From Frankiales bacterium (lineage in GTDB: Bacteria; Actinomycetota; Actinomycetes; JAFAQI01): a stretch of 5,233 nt of DNA. Location: positions 1 to 5,233 of the forward strand of contig JAFAQI010000029.1 in NCBI GenBank assembly GCA_019246495.1. The letters are read 5' to 3'. A model generated the notes under the pieces. It was not told where the DNA came from. It saw only the letters and a program-made list of their open reading frames with translations, and did no database searches. This document shows positions 1-5,233 of the stretch, piece by piece. The translations under genes were made by a program, and so were the position numbers. How positions within the stretch are numbered: the stretch's first letter is position 1; each line of letters begins with the position of its first letter.

Positions 1-7
1 GGCGTGC

Positions 8-83
8 GCCGCCTTAGCTCAGTCGGCAGAGCGATTCACTCGTAATGAATAGGTCGTCGGTTCGATTCCGACAGGCGGCTCCA
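8..83 (+). tRNA. tRNA-Thr (anticodon CGT), CCA encoded
   Basis: The full cloverleaf can be folded by eye. The acceptor stem GCCGCCT (8-14) pairs perfectly with AGGCGGC (73-79). The D stem GCTC (17-20) pairs with GAGC (29-32). The anticodon stem ATTCA (34-38) pairs with TGAAT (46-50) around the loop CTCGTAA. The T stem GTCGG (56-60) pairs with CCGAC (68-72) around TTCGATT. The anticodon CGT at 41-43 reads the threonine codon ACG, a frequent codon in high-G+C genomes. The discriminator base is T (80) and the 3' CCA (81-83) is encoded. Its promoter must lie mostly left of the window. No integrase gene or second copy of the tRNA 3' end is seen, so there is no sign that it serves as an attachment site. 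Confidence 0.97.
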
Positions 84-93
84 CCGTGGGGAC

Positions 94-109
94 TAGTCAT
101 TCCTGACTA
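94..109. repeat. Short inverted repeat just downstream of tRNA-Thr
   Basis: TAGTCA (94-99) and TGACTA (104-109) are perfect complements separated by the four bases TTCC, so the transcript could form a 6-bp hairpin with a tetraloop. The left arm overlaps an 8-base palindrome GACTAGTC (91-98), and GACTA occurs twice (91-95, 105-109). It begins 11 bases after the tRNA CCA. It could be a 3' trailer processing or termination structure for the tRNA, or an operator for the next gene. No T-run follows, so it is not a classic terminator. The rest of 84-239 shows no gene that I can support. Confidence 0.4.
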
Positions 110-224
110 TGCGAACTGGCCCGTTCGGGTGACCTGATGCGCTTCCCTTGGGTTCCGCCGATCGGTCCGTGAAGTCCCCGGCTCCGTCCGCCGATGCACG
201 GTTGTGAATGCGAACGGTGCCGAT

Positions 225-232
225 AAGGGAGG
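225..232 (+). promoter_or_regulatory. Ribosome binding site deciding the start at 240
   Basis: The stretch AAGGGAGG is a strong anti-16S match and ends 7 bases before the ATG at 240. This favours 240 over the upstream in-frame ATG at 204, which has no such site. It is the only clear Shine-Dalgarno sequence before a complete protein gene in this window. Confidence 0.75.
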
Positions 233-239
233 CCCAGCG

Positions 240-698
240 ATGGACAGCTCGGCGATGGAGATGCTCGAGCTTCTCGTGTCCGAAGCGATGGGTGACGAGG
301 GCGCTGTCACCGAGGTCATCCGGCCCGCGGCGGTCATCCCCGAAGAGGCGGCCCGGCCGATCCTGATGGAGCTCGCGCTGCGTGACATCCGCTGCGGCGG
401 AGTCTGGCTGGCCGAGCCGACGGTCTGGCGGCGCTTCGACCGGCCGACCGGAGGCGAGCGCGAGCCCCAGTTGCTCGGGTCGATCCAGGTGGCCTACGGA
501 ACGCCGACCCGCTTCGAGATCACCGTCTACCGCGTCACCGTCACCAGCCTCGGTCGTGAGCAGGGCTGGTCGGTCGAGAAGCTGTGCGACGAAGCGCTCG
601 CGTTCGGTGGACTCAGCCTGGCTGAGTGCCCGCGAGCCGACATGACGCCCCCGCCCCAGCCCTTCCGGTTCGGGCGGCCACGGCAACCGGTCGACTGA
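240..698 (+). CDS. Conserved hypothetical cytoplasmic protein, 152 aa
   Basis: I do not recognise a named family. The start at 240 is chosen for the strong ribosome binding site seven bases upstream; it drops 12 residues that a start at 204 would add. There is no signal peptide or membrane segment, so the product is probably cytoplasmic. Residues 1-50 are acidic and helix-like (MDSSAMEMLELLVSEAMGDE at the start). Residues 52-110 look beta-rich with a run of alternating hydrophobics (SIQVAYG, RFEITVYRVTV). Residues 110-133 (GWSVEKLCDEALAFGG, then LAECPRAD) are the most motif-like part, with cysteines at 52, 116 and 130. The tail (residues 136-152) is rich in Pro and Arg. Codon usage matches the neighbours, which supports a real gene. 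It is probably monocistronic: a tRNA precedes it, and the next gene appears to have its own promoter. From memory, similar short proteins occur in actinobacteria, but I cannot assign a role. Confidence 0.8.
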   Translation: MDSSAMEMLELLVSEAMGDEGAVTEVIRPAAVIPEEAARPILMELALRDIRCGGVWLAEPTVWRRFDRPTGGEREPQLLGSIQVAYGTPTRFEITVYRVTVTSLGREQGWSVEKLCDEALAFGGLSLAECPRADMTPPPQPFRFGRPRQPVD

Positions 699-723
699 GC
701 AGAGTCTCGTTACCTGACCTTGC

Positions 724-752
724 TTGTTCGGGGCCCGCGGTCGCCGTACCGT
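724..752 (+). promoter_or_regulatory. Candidate promoter giving a leaderless transcript
   Basis: A -35-like TTGTTC (724-729) and a -10-like TACCGT (747-752, pattern TAnnnT) are separated by 17 bases. Transcription would start about 7-8 bases after the hexamer, at or next to the GTG at 760, so the mRNA would have no 5' leader. This fits the lack of a usable Shine-Dalgarno sequence and the position of the signal peptide. The assignment is by eye only. Confidence 0.45.
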
Positions 753-759
753 GCGCGGG

Positions 760-2208
760 GTGAACCTCCGCCGCGCCATTCCTGCCGCTGTCGTCGCCGG
801 TGTCACCGTGCTCGCCGCGGTGACGTTGCCCGCCGTTGCCTCGACGCCGAAGCTCGCCTTCCGCACGGTGAAGCTGGCCGGCTCGTCCGGTCTCGCCGAA
901 CCACGCGTCACCGTCACGCGCAAAGGCGTGATGTTCGCGGTCACCAACGCCGGCCGGCCCAACGACATCGGCATCGGCCCGGAGACGGTCTATCGCAGCA
1001 CCGACGGCATTCACTGGAAGCGCACCGCCGCGCAGCCGCCTGACCAGAACGAGGCCACCACCGACGTCGACATCGTCGCGACGCGCACCGGCCGCATCAT
1101 CTCGAGCGAGCTCGACTACGGCGGCATCAACTTCCGCACGTCCTACTCGGACAACGGCGGCCGGACGTGGACCGAGTCCGTCGGTACGACGGCAGCCGAC
1201 ACCGACCGGCAGTGGTACGCCGTCGGCCCGAACGACCCGTCGACGCACCAGCCACGGGTCTACATGCTGTTCCACAACCTGCTGAGTGGCGTGGCACAGC
1301 ACAACATGTGGGTGTCGACCAGCCGTGACGGTGGCGCGACGTTCGGGCCGCCGGTGCCCGTGTCGATCCCCGGTCAGCAGGACTATCTCGACCTTCAGTG
1401 CGCGGACTCGGGTGGCCCGTCGAACATCATGGTCGACCAGCGCACCGGTCGGGTGATGGTCGTCTTCGGCACGCGGAGCTCGCCTGCCGGTGGATGCGGC
1501 GGACAGCCGGCCGAGGTCAACGTCGTCGCCGCCAACCGCGTGTGGGTGGTGTCGGCGCCCGCGGCGAAGGCGACGCTGCCCGGCGGTTGGACACCGCATC
1601 TCGCTGTCAACGACACCGGTCCGCCGGCGCACATCGTCGGCATGCAGCTCGCGCCCGGCACGCTCGACACCGCCGGCAACGTCTACGTCGCATATCCGGA
1701 GTCGGTGCACGACTACCCCAACTACGACGGAGCGGCCATCAAGGTCGTGCATGCGATGGCACGCAACCTCGACAAGTGGTCGCGCCCGACAGTGGTCGCG
1801 AAGCCCGGCGGCGCAGGCAACATCCTGCCGCACATCGTCGCCGGCCGGCCGGGACGCGTCGACGTGGCGTGGTACCACGGCATCAAGTCACAGGGCCGGG
1901 CGCCGGACTGGTACTCCTACGCCGCGCAGAGTCTCGACGCACTCGGGTCGCATCCGCACTGGACGTCGATCCGACTGTCCAAGGTCCGCGGTGAGGCCGG
2001 GCAGACCGCGAGCCAGCTGATGGGTGCGTGCATCCAGGGTCAGGGCGCGGTGCTGAACGGATTCGCGTGCTCGCGTTCAACGGATGTGAACGGCATCGCC
2101 ATCGACAAGCGCGGCCGGCTCGTCGTCATCTGGCCGGCGCAGGCGAACCTGCCGACGGACGGCACCTACGTGTCGATGCAGACCCGGGGGCCGACGCTGC
2201 TCCGCTGA
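760..2208 (+). CDS. Secreted Asp-box (BNR) sialidase-like beta-propeller protein
   Basis: The product is a 482-residue exported protein. The N-terminus has a Sec-type signal peptide: NLRR charges, a hydrophobic core to about residue 25, then AVA with likely cleavage after residue 27. Three Asp-box-type motifs suit blades of a sialidase-fold propeller: STDGIHW (80-86), SDNGGRTW (130-137, with N in place of the usual D) and SRDGGATF (188-195). Later segments such as VDQRTGRVMVVFG, DTAGNVYVAY and IDKRGRLVVIW look like repeated propeller strands. Four cysteines (213, 246, 424, 437) could form disulfides outside the cell. The arginine-containing RIP motif expected near the N-terminus of true sialidases is not evident, so glycosidase activity is doubtful; carbohydrate or protein binding is as likely. 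I chose the GTG at 760 because it places the signal peptide correctly and lies at a plausible leaderless start. GTG 751 and TTG 724 are alternatives. The gene converges on the next one. Confidence 0.8.
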   Translation: MNLRRAIPAAVVAGVTVLAAVTLPAVASTPKLAFRTVKLAGSSGLAEPRVTVTRKGVMFAVTNAGRPNDIGIGPETVYRSTDGIHWKRTAAQPPDQNEATTDVDIVATRTGRIISSELDYGGINFRTSYSDNGGRTWTESVGTTAADTDRQWYAVGPNDPSTHQPRVYMLFHNLLSGVAQHNMWVSTSRDGGATFGPPVPVSIPGQQDYLDLQCADSGGPSNIMVDQRTGRVMVVFGTRSSPAGGCGGQPAEVNVVAANRVWVVSAPAAKATLPGGWTPHLAVNDTGPPAHIVGMQLAPGTLDTAGNVYVAYPESVHDYPNYDGAAIKVVHAMARNLDKWSRPTVVAKPGGAGNILPHIVAGRPGRVDVAWYHGIKSQGRAPDWYSYAAQSLDALGSHPHWTSIRLSKVRGEAGQTASQLMGACIQGQGAVLNGFACSRSTDVNGIAIDKRGRLVVIWPAQANLPTDGTYVSMQTRGPTLLR

Positions 2209-2218
2209 CTGGCTAGTT

Positions 2219-2230
2219 CGCCGTACGGCG
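2219..2230. terminator. Perfect 12-base palindrome between convergent genes
   Basis: CGCCGTACGGCG is self-complementary and fills half of the 22-base gap between two convergent stop codons (2206-2208 and 2231-2233). As RNA from either strand it can form a CGCC/GGCG stem with a GTAC loop. It has no T-tract on either side, so intrinsic termination is weakly supported. It may instead assist termination of both converging transcripts, or be chance. Confidence 0.3.
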
Positions 2231-3202
2231 TCAGCGCACCGCGGCGCTGTTGCGCGACTTCCTCAGCGACGACGTGTCGACGGCGACGAAGGCACTTGCC
2301 GGGATGGTCTTGAGCTCGTCGAGCAGGCCGGAGGGCCAGCCCTTCTCCGACGTGCCCTGGAAGTACCAGGGCGATCCGTTGTCGGCGAGCACGAGACCGT
2401 AGTGCTTCATCGCCCGCAGCACGACCTGGGTGTCCTTGCGGTACCTGCCGATGTGGAAGCCCGCCTTGAGCCGGAAGCGCGCGCCCATCGGCGGGTAGCG
2501 GTTGCTGTCTTGGCTGCCGGCCTGGTGTCGCGCCGGCCAGATGTATCGGCGCTGCGTGAGGTTGGTCGTGAACCGGATCGCGTGGTCGACATGACCGGCT
2601 TTCACCTCGTCGAGGCGGAGCAGTCCGGGCAGGATCGGCAGGCCGGCGGCGTCCGCCGACGTCCAGTCCGCGGGGCGGAGCTTGTTCGACGTCAGCGACC
2701 AGGTGGCGCCGGAGCCGGCGGTCCAGCCGCGCGCTGTGTGGTGTACGTCGAACAACTCGTAGAGCCGGCAGGTGTCCTTGTTGACGATGAGGACGTGCCG
2801 GTCGCCGCCGGCGTTGCGTCCGCCCTCGATTTTGCTGTCCGGGCCGAGCGGGTAGCGCACTCGGTCACTCTCGGACGCATAGGTGAACCGCACGTGCACC
2901 TTTGCGTGGCTGTTGCTGACGACGGTGTAGGGGATGCCGTAGGGGACCGGTTGGGCGCCGTACGACGGACCGAAGTCGGGATGCAGCCGCGTCGACGGCG
3001 ACATGTGCCGCAGCCAGGCGCGACTGTGCTTGTTGACCGGCAGCTTCGAGATGTCCGCGTGCCAGTAGTTGTTGGCCGGGAACACCGTGCACTGCGTGTG
3101 CGGCAGATGCCGCAGCGTCTGCGCGCCGGCGCTCGAGGGGGCGGCAAGCGGAAGGGCGAGGACGGCTGTCGCGGCGACGAGGCGCCGGGTGCTCAGCTGC
3201 AT
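2231..3202 (-). CDS. Secreted conserved protein of unknown function, 323 aa
   Basis: An exported protein with a Sec signal peptide: MQLSTRR, then a hydrophobic core, then SAGA with likely cleavage near residue 27. The mature part is one soluble domain with many aromatic, Gly and Pro motifs: FPANNYWHAD (41-50), HPDFGPSYG (74-82), PYGIPYTVV (87-95), YPLGPDSKIEGG (117-128), GDRHVLIV (133-140), YIWPARHQAG (220-229), PPMGARFRLK (237-246) and LADNGSPWYFQGT (272-284). C38 and C145 are the only cysteines after the signal and could form a disulfide. The pattern looks like a conserved secreted domain rather than a repeat protein. From memory, similar uncharacterised proteins occur in soil bacteria, but I cannot name a family or an activity. 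The start at 3202 is chosen because it gives an intact signal peptide; longer readings to 3457 would run antisense through the glpD start. It diverges from glpD and converges with the propeller gene. Confidence 0.85.
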   Translation of the reverse strand: MQLSTRRLVAATAVLALPLAAPSSAGAQTLRHLPHTQCTVFPANNYWHADISKLPVNKHSRAWLRHMSPSTRLHPDFGPSYGAQPVPYGIPYTVVSNSHAKVHVRFTYASESDRVRYPLGPDSKIEGGRNAGGDRHVLIVNKDTCRLYELFDVHHTARGWTAGSGATWSLTSNKLRPADWTSADAAGLPILPGLLRLDEVKAGHVDHAIRFTTNLTQRRYIWPARHQAGSQDSNRYPPMGARFRLKAGFHIGRYRKDTQVVLRAMKHYGLVLADNGSPWYFQGTSEKGWPSGLLDELKTIPASAFVAVDTSSLRKSRNSAAVR

Positions 3203-3208
3203 ACCTTC

Positions 3209-3214
3209 ATTGTC
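3209..3214 (-). promoter_or_regulatory. Candidate -10 element of the secreted-protein gene
   Basis: Read on the minus strand, GACAAT ends six bases before the ATG at 3202. A transcript would therefore begin at or next to the start codon. The purine-rich GAAGG between them is too close to the ATG to act as a Shine-Dalgarno sequence. I do not see a good -35 box. Confidence 0.35.
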
Positions 3215-3233
3215 GGCTCCGGCGACTGCCGAC
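3212..3233. repeat. Inverted repeat in divergent promoter region, possible operator
   Basis: GTCGGC (3212-3217) and GCCGAC (3228-3233) are perfect inverted arms separated by 10 bases, so the centres sit about 16 bases apart, roughly one and a half helical turns. An additional CGAC half-site lies at 3223-3226. The repeat overlaps the candidate -10 of the minus gene and the -35 position of glpD, where a repressor could control both. With 6-base arms in G+C-rich DNA, chance is a real possibility. Confidence 0.3.
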
Positions 3234-3250
3234 TTTCCCCTCGCTAGCCT
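3222..3250 (+). promoter_or_regulatory. Candidate promoter of glpD, leaderless type
   Basis: A -10-like TAGCCT (3245-3250, TAnnnT) lies seven bases before the ATG at 3258, with a weak -35-like GCGACT (3222-3227) at 17-base spacing. No Shine-Dalgarno sequence precedes the ATG, so a leaderless mRNA starting at or next to 3258 is plausible. The -35 matches TTGACA at only three of six positions. Confidence 0.4.
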
Positions 3251-3257
3251 CGGATGC

Positions 3258-4964
3258 ATGAAAGGGTCCGCCCGGCTGGGCGCTGCCGAGCGTGCAGCAG
3301 CCTGGAGCCAGCTCGACGGCGGCAGCGTGGACGTGCTCGTCGTCGGGGGTGGCGTCACCGGCGCGGGGGCGGCGCTCGACGCGGTGACCCGCGGCCTGTC
3401 CACGGCGCTCGTCGAGGCGCGGGACTTCGCGAGCGGGACCTCGTCGCGGTCCAGCAAGCTCTTCCATGGCGGCCTGCGCTATCTCGAGCAGATGGACTTC
3501 GCGCTCGTGCGCGAGGCGCTTCGCGAACGCGACCTCATGGTGAGCCGGCTCGCGCCACATCTGGTGAAACCGGTGCCGTTCCTCTATCCGCTCACTCACC
3601 GCGGCTGGGAGCGGTTCTACGTCGGCGCCGGTCTCGCGCTCTACGACGCGATGGGTGGCGCGCGCGCGTTGCCGCGGCACCGGCATCTGTCCCGGACCGG
3701 CGCCCGCGCGCTCGCGCCTGCCTTGCGTCGCGGCGCACTCGTCGGAGGCATCCGTTACTTCGACGCGCAGTGCGACGACGCGCGGCACACGTTGACACTT
3801 GCGCGGACCGCGGCGGCGTACGGCGCTGTCGTGCGCAGCTCGACGGAGGTCATCGCCTTTCACAAGGAAGGCGGTCGCATCGTCGCTGCCGACTTGCGCG
3901 ACACCGAGACCGGCGAGCAGTGCACGGTGCGCACCGGCGTCGTCGTCAACGCGACCGGTGTGTGGACCGATGACGTGCAGCGGCTCGCGGACAGCCGCGG
4001 TGAGTTCAAGGTTCGCGCGTCGAAGGGCATCCACATCGTCGTGCCGCGCGACCGCATCAGCAGCGAGATCGGCATCATCCTGCGCACCGAGAAGTCGGTG
4101 CTGTTCGTCATCCCGTGGGGCGAGCACTGGATCGTCGGCACGACCGACGAGGACTGGCACTACGCCAAGGCGCATCCGGCGGCGAGCCGGTCGGACATCG
4201 ACTACGTGCTCGACCACGTCAACTCCGTGCTCGCCGTTCCATTGACCCCGGACGACATCTCGGGTGTCTACGCCGGGCTGCGCCCGCTGCTCTCCGGCGA
4301 GGAGGAGGTCACGTCGCAGCTCTCGCGCGAGCACGCGATCAGCCGGTCGCCGCGCGGAATGGTCTCGGTCGCTGGTGGCAAGTACACGACCTACCGGCTC
4401 ATGGCGCGGGACGCGGTCGACGCGGCCGTCGTCGAGCTCGGCCGGCATACACCTCGTTGCGTCACCGATCGGATTCAGCTGCTCGGCGCTGATGGCTACC
4501 ACGCGCTTGCGAACCAGGTGGAGTCGTTGGGTGACGACCTCGGACTGCCGCGGTGGCGGGTGGACCACCTGCTCGGGCGCTACGGCGCGCTGTTGCACGA
4601 GGTGCTCGCGCCGGCGAAGGACGACCGGCGCTGGCTCGACCCGGTGCCTGGTGCGGGCAGCTACCTGCTCGCTGAGATCCGTTACGCCGCGACGCATGAG
4701 GGCGCGCTGCATGTCGATGACGTGTTGACCCGGCGTACGCGCATCAGCATCGAGACGCCGCATCGAGGTGTCGAGTCGATGAAGGCCGTCGCCGCCGTGC
4801 TCGCCGATGTCCTCGGCTGGGACGACGAGCGCACGACGCGCGAGGTCGCGGCGTACGACGCACGCGTCGCTGCCGAACGCGCGTCGCAAGAGCAGACCGA
4901 CGACCAGAACGCGATCGCCCACCGCCTGGTCGCACCCGACAACCGCCAAACCCAGGCGATGTGA
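3258..4964 (+). CDS. glpD: Aerobic glycerol-3-phosphate dehydrogenase (FAD)
   Basis: Oxidises sn-glycerol-3-phosphate to dihydroxyacetone phosphate and passes electrons via FAD to membrane quinone (EC 1.1.5.3). It is a peripheral enzyme on the cytoplasmic face of the membrane. The 568 residues cover the whole family. An FAD-binding Rossmann motif, VVGGGVTGAG (28-37), opens the protein. SSRSSKLFHGGLRYLEQ (62-78) is the hallmark GlpD block, with R74 and Y75 matching active-site Arg/Tyr of E. coli GlpD. Further landmarks are NATGVW (231-236), KGIHIVVPR (256-264), VIPWGEHWIVGTTDEDW (284-300), AGLRPL (339-344) and GGKYTTYR (373-380, K375). The C-terminal DAO_C-type domain runs from about 402 to 535 and includes LAEIRYAATHEGALHVDDVL (471-490). 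The ATG at 3258 gives a normal-length N-terminus; longer readings overlap the divergent gene. No glpK, glpF or regulator gene is adjacent. A Gln/Asp-rich tail (540-568) lies beyond the catalytic domains and looks variable. Confidence 0.96.
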   Translation: MKGSARLGAAERAAAWSQLDGGSVDVLVVGGGVTGAGAALDAVTRGLSTALVEARDFASGTSSRSSKLFHGGLRYLEQMDFALVREALRERDLMVSRLAPHLVKPVPFLYPLTHRGWERFYVGAGLALYDAMGGARALPRHRHLSRTGARALAPALRRGALVGGIRYFDAQCDDARHTLTLARTAAAYGAVVRSSTEVIAFHKEGGRIVAADLRDTETGEQCTVRTGVVVNATGVWTDDVQRLADSRGEFKVRASKGIHIVVPRDRISSEIGIILRTEKSVLFVIPWGEHWIVGTTDEDWHYAKAHPAASRSDIDYVLDHVNSVLAVPLTPDDISGVYAGLRPLLSGEEEVTSQLSREHAISRSPRGMVSVAGGKYTTYRLMARDAVDAAVVELGRHTPRCVTDRIQLLGADGYHALANQVESLGDDLGLPRWRVDHLLGRYGALLHEVLAPAKDDRRWLDPVPGAGSYLLAEIRYAATHEGALHVDDVLTRRTRISIETPHRGVESMKAVAAVLADVLGWDDERTTREVAAYDARVAAERASQEQTDDQNAIAHRLVAPDNRQTQAM

Positions 4965-4977
4965 CAGCGCTTCGGCG

Positions 4978-5233
4978 TCAGGCCTTGCGCCTCGACAAGG
5001 CCCAGCGGGCGCCTTTCCAGGCGGCGTAACCGACGCCGGTCGACGCGACCGCGCCGACGGTGAGGAACGCGACCGACATGGCGGGGCGGGCGCCGCTCAC
5101 GGCACCACGGGCGGGCACGGCAGCCCGCTCCCGGAGTGATCCGCCGCGCGCCCGGGTGAGCAGGTCGTCGAGCAGTCCGGGCGGTGGCTGCGGCGGCGCG
5201 GACTTGAGCGATGCCAACGCGGTCGACACCTGC
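4978..5233 (-). CDS. C-terminal part of single-pass membrane protein, possibly anti-sigma-like
   Basis: The reading frame is open to the right edge and stops at 4978, so only about 84 C-terminal residues are visible. A GTG at 5227-5229 could be a start, but the frame continues upstream as Gln and no ribosome site can be checked. The visible part begins with STALASLKSAPPQPPPGLL, whose spaced Leu/Ala helix followed by Pro-Pro-Pro-Gly-Leu resembles the segment after the zinc-binding helix pair of zf-HC2 anti-sigma factors. A basic linker then leads to one hydrophobic segment (about 5011-5079: SVAFLTVGAVASTGVGYAAW) and a short basic tail SRRKA. The diagnostic H-x3-C-x2-C motif would lie outside the window, so the family is a guess from pattern. 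It converges on glpD with 13 bases between stop codons. Confidence 0.65.
   Translation of the reverse strand, partial: QVSTALASLKSAPPQPPPGLLDDLLTRARGGSLRERAAVPARGAVSGARPAMSVAFLTVGAVASTGVGYAAWKGARWALSRRKA
4981..5002 (+). terminator. Candidate hairpin terminator after glpD
   Basis: GGCCTTG (4981-4987) and CAAGGCC (4996-5002) are perfect 7-base inverted arms around an 8-base loop, starting 17 bases after the glpD stop codon. The hairpin lies inside the last codons of the convergent membrane-protein gene. No T-tract follows in the glpD direction, so it would be an atypical terminator of the kind reported in high-G+C bacteria, or a chance fold. Confidence 0.35.

Noticed and set aside
8..83. tRNA-Thr as an integration site for a mobile element
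   Set aside because: No integrase gene and no direct repeat of the tRNA 3' end is visible within the window.
93..974. A 293-codon minus-strand frame across the tRNA-side intergenic region and the 240 gene
   Set aside because: It overlaps two better supported plus-strand genes, has no ribosome site and shows no recognisable protein features.
613..1878. A 421-codon open frame antisense to the propeller gene
   Set aside because: It is antisense to a gene with a signal peptide and Asp boxes. The translation is low-complexity Arg/Ala/Val/His-rich sequence without motifs.
3069..3257. N-terminal extension of glpD by 63 residues
   Set aside because: It would overlap the divergent secreted-protein gene, including its signal peptide. 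The extension has no homology to GlpD N-termini that I can recognise, and the 3258 start already gives a full-length enzyme.
3203..3457. N-terminal extension of the minus-strand secreted protein by 85 residues
   Set aside because: It would run antisense through the glpD start and bury the signal peptide inside the protein.
3207..4949. A 580-codon open frame antisense to glpD
   Set aside because: It lies entirely opposite a certain glpD gene. Its translation is Arg/Val/Asp-rich with no domain signature, the usual by-product of G+C-biased third codon positions.

Overview
The window is G+C-rich chromosomal DNA, most likely from an actinobacterium (Actinomycetota). The reasons are the strong G/C bias at third codon positions, a GlpD of actinobacterial type, GTG as a probable start codon, and several gene starts that look leaderless. 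I see no transposase, integrase, phage gene, CRISPR array or defence gene. It reads as ordinary core and secretome sequence rather than a mobile island.

Layout, left to right. A complete tRNA-Thr gene (anticodon CGT, CCA encoded) is followed by a small hairpin-forming repeat. Next is a 152-residue cytoplasmic protein of unknown function with a good ribosome binding site (240-698, +). A secreted protein with Asp-box (BNR) repeats, probably a sialidase-like beta-propeller, follows at 760-2208 (+). It converges, with a 22-base gap, on a second secreted protein of unknown function (2231-3202, -). A 55-base divergent intergenic region with an inverted repeat separates that gene from glpD (3258-4964, +), the FAD-dependent glycerol-3-phosphate dehydrogenase. 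glpD converges, with a 13-base gap, on the C-terminal part of a single-pass membrane protein that may be an anti-sigma-factor-like protein and runs off the right edge (4978-5233, -).

The genes do not form a visible operon. Two pairs converge and one pair diverges, so each main gene is probably its own transcription unit. The only confident metabolic role is glpD, which feeds glycerol-3-phosphate into glycolysis at the membrane and passes electrons to quinone; no glpK or glpF lies beside it. The two secreted proteins are neighbours only by convergence, so a shared function is not implied. The most coherent unexpected signal is that three consecutive genes (760+, 3202-, 3258+) lack a Shine-Dalgarno sequence and carry a -10-like hexamer ending 7-8 bases before the start codon, as expected for leaderless mRNAs. 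I found no convincing evidence of a new multi-gene system.
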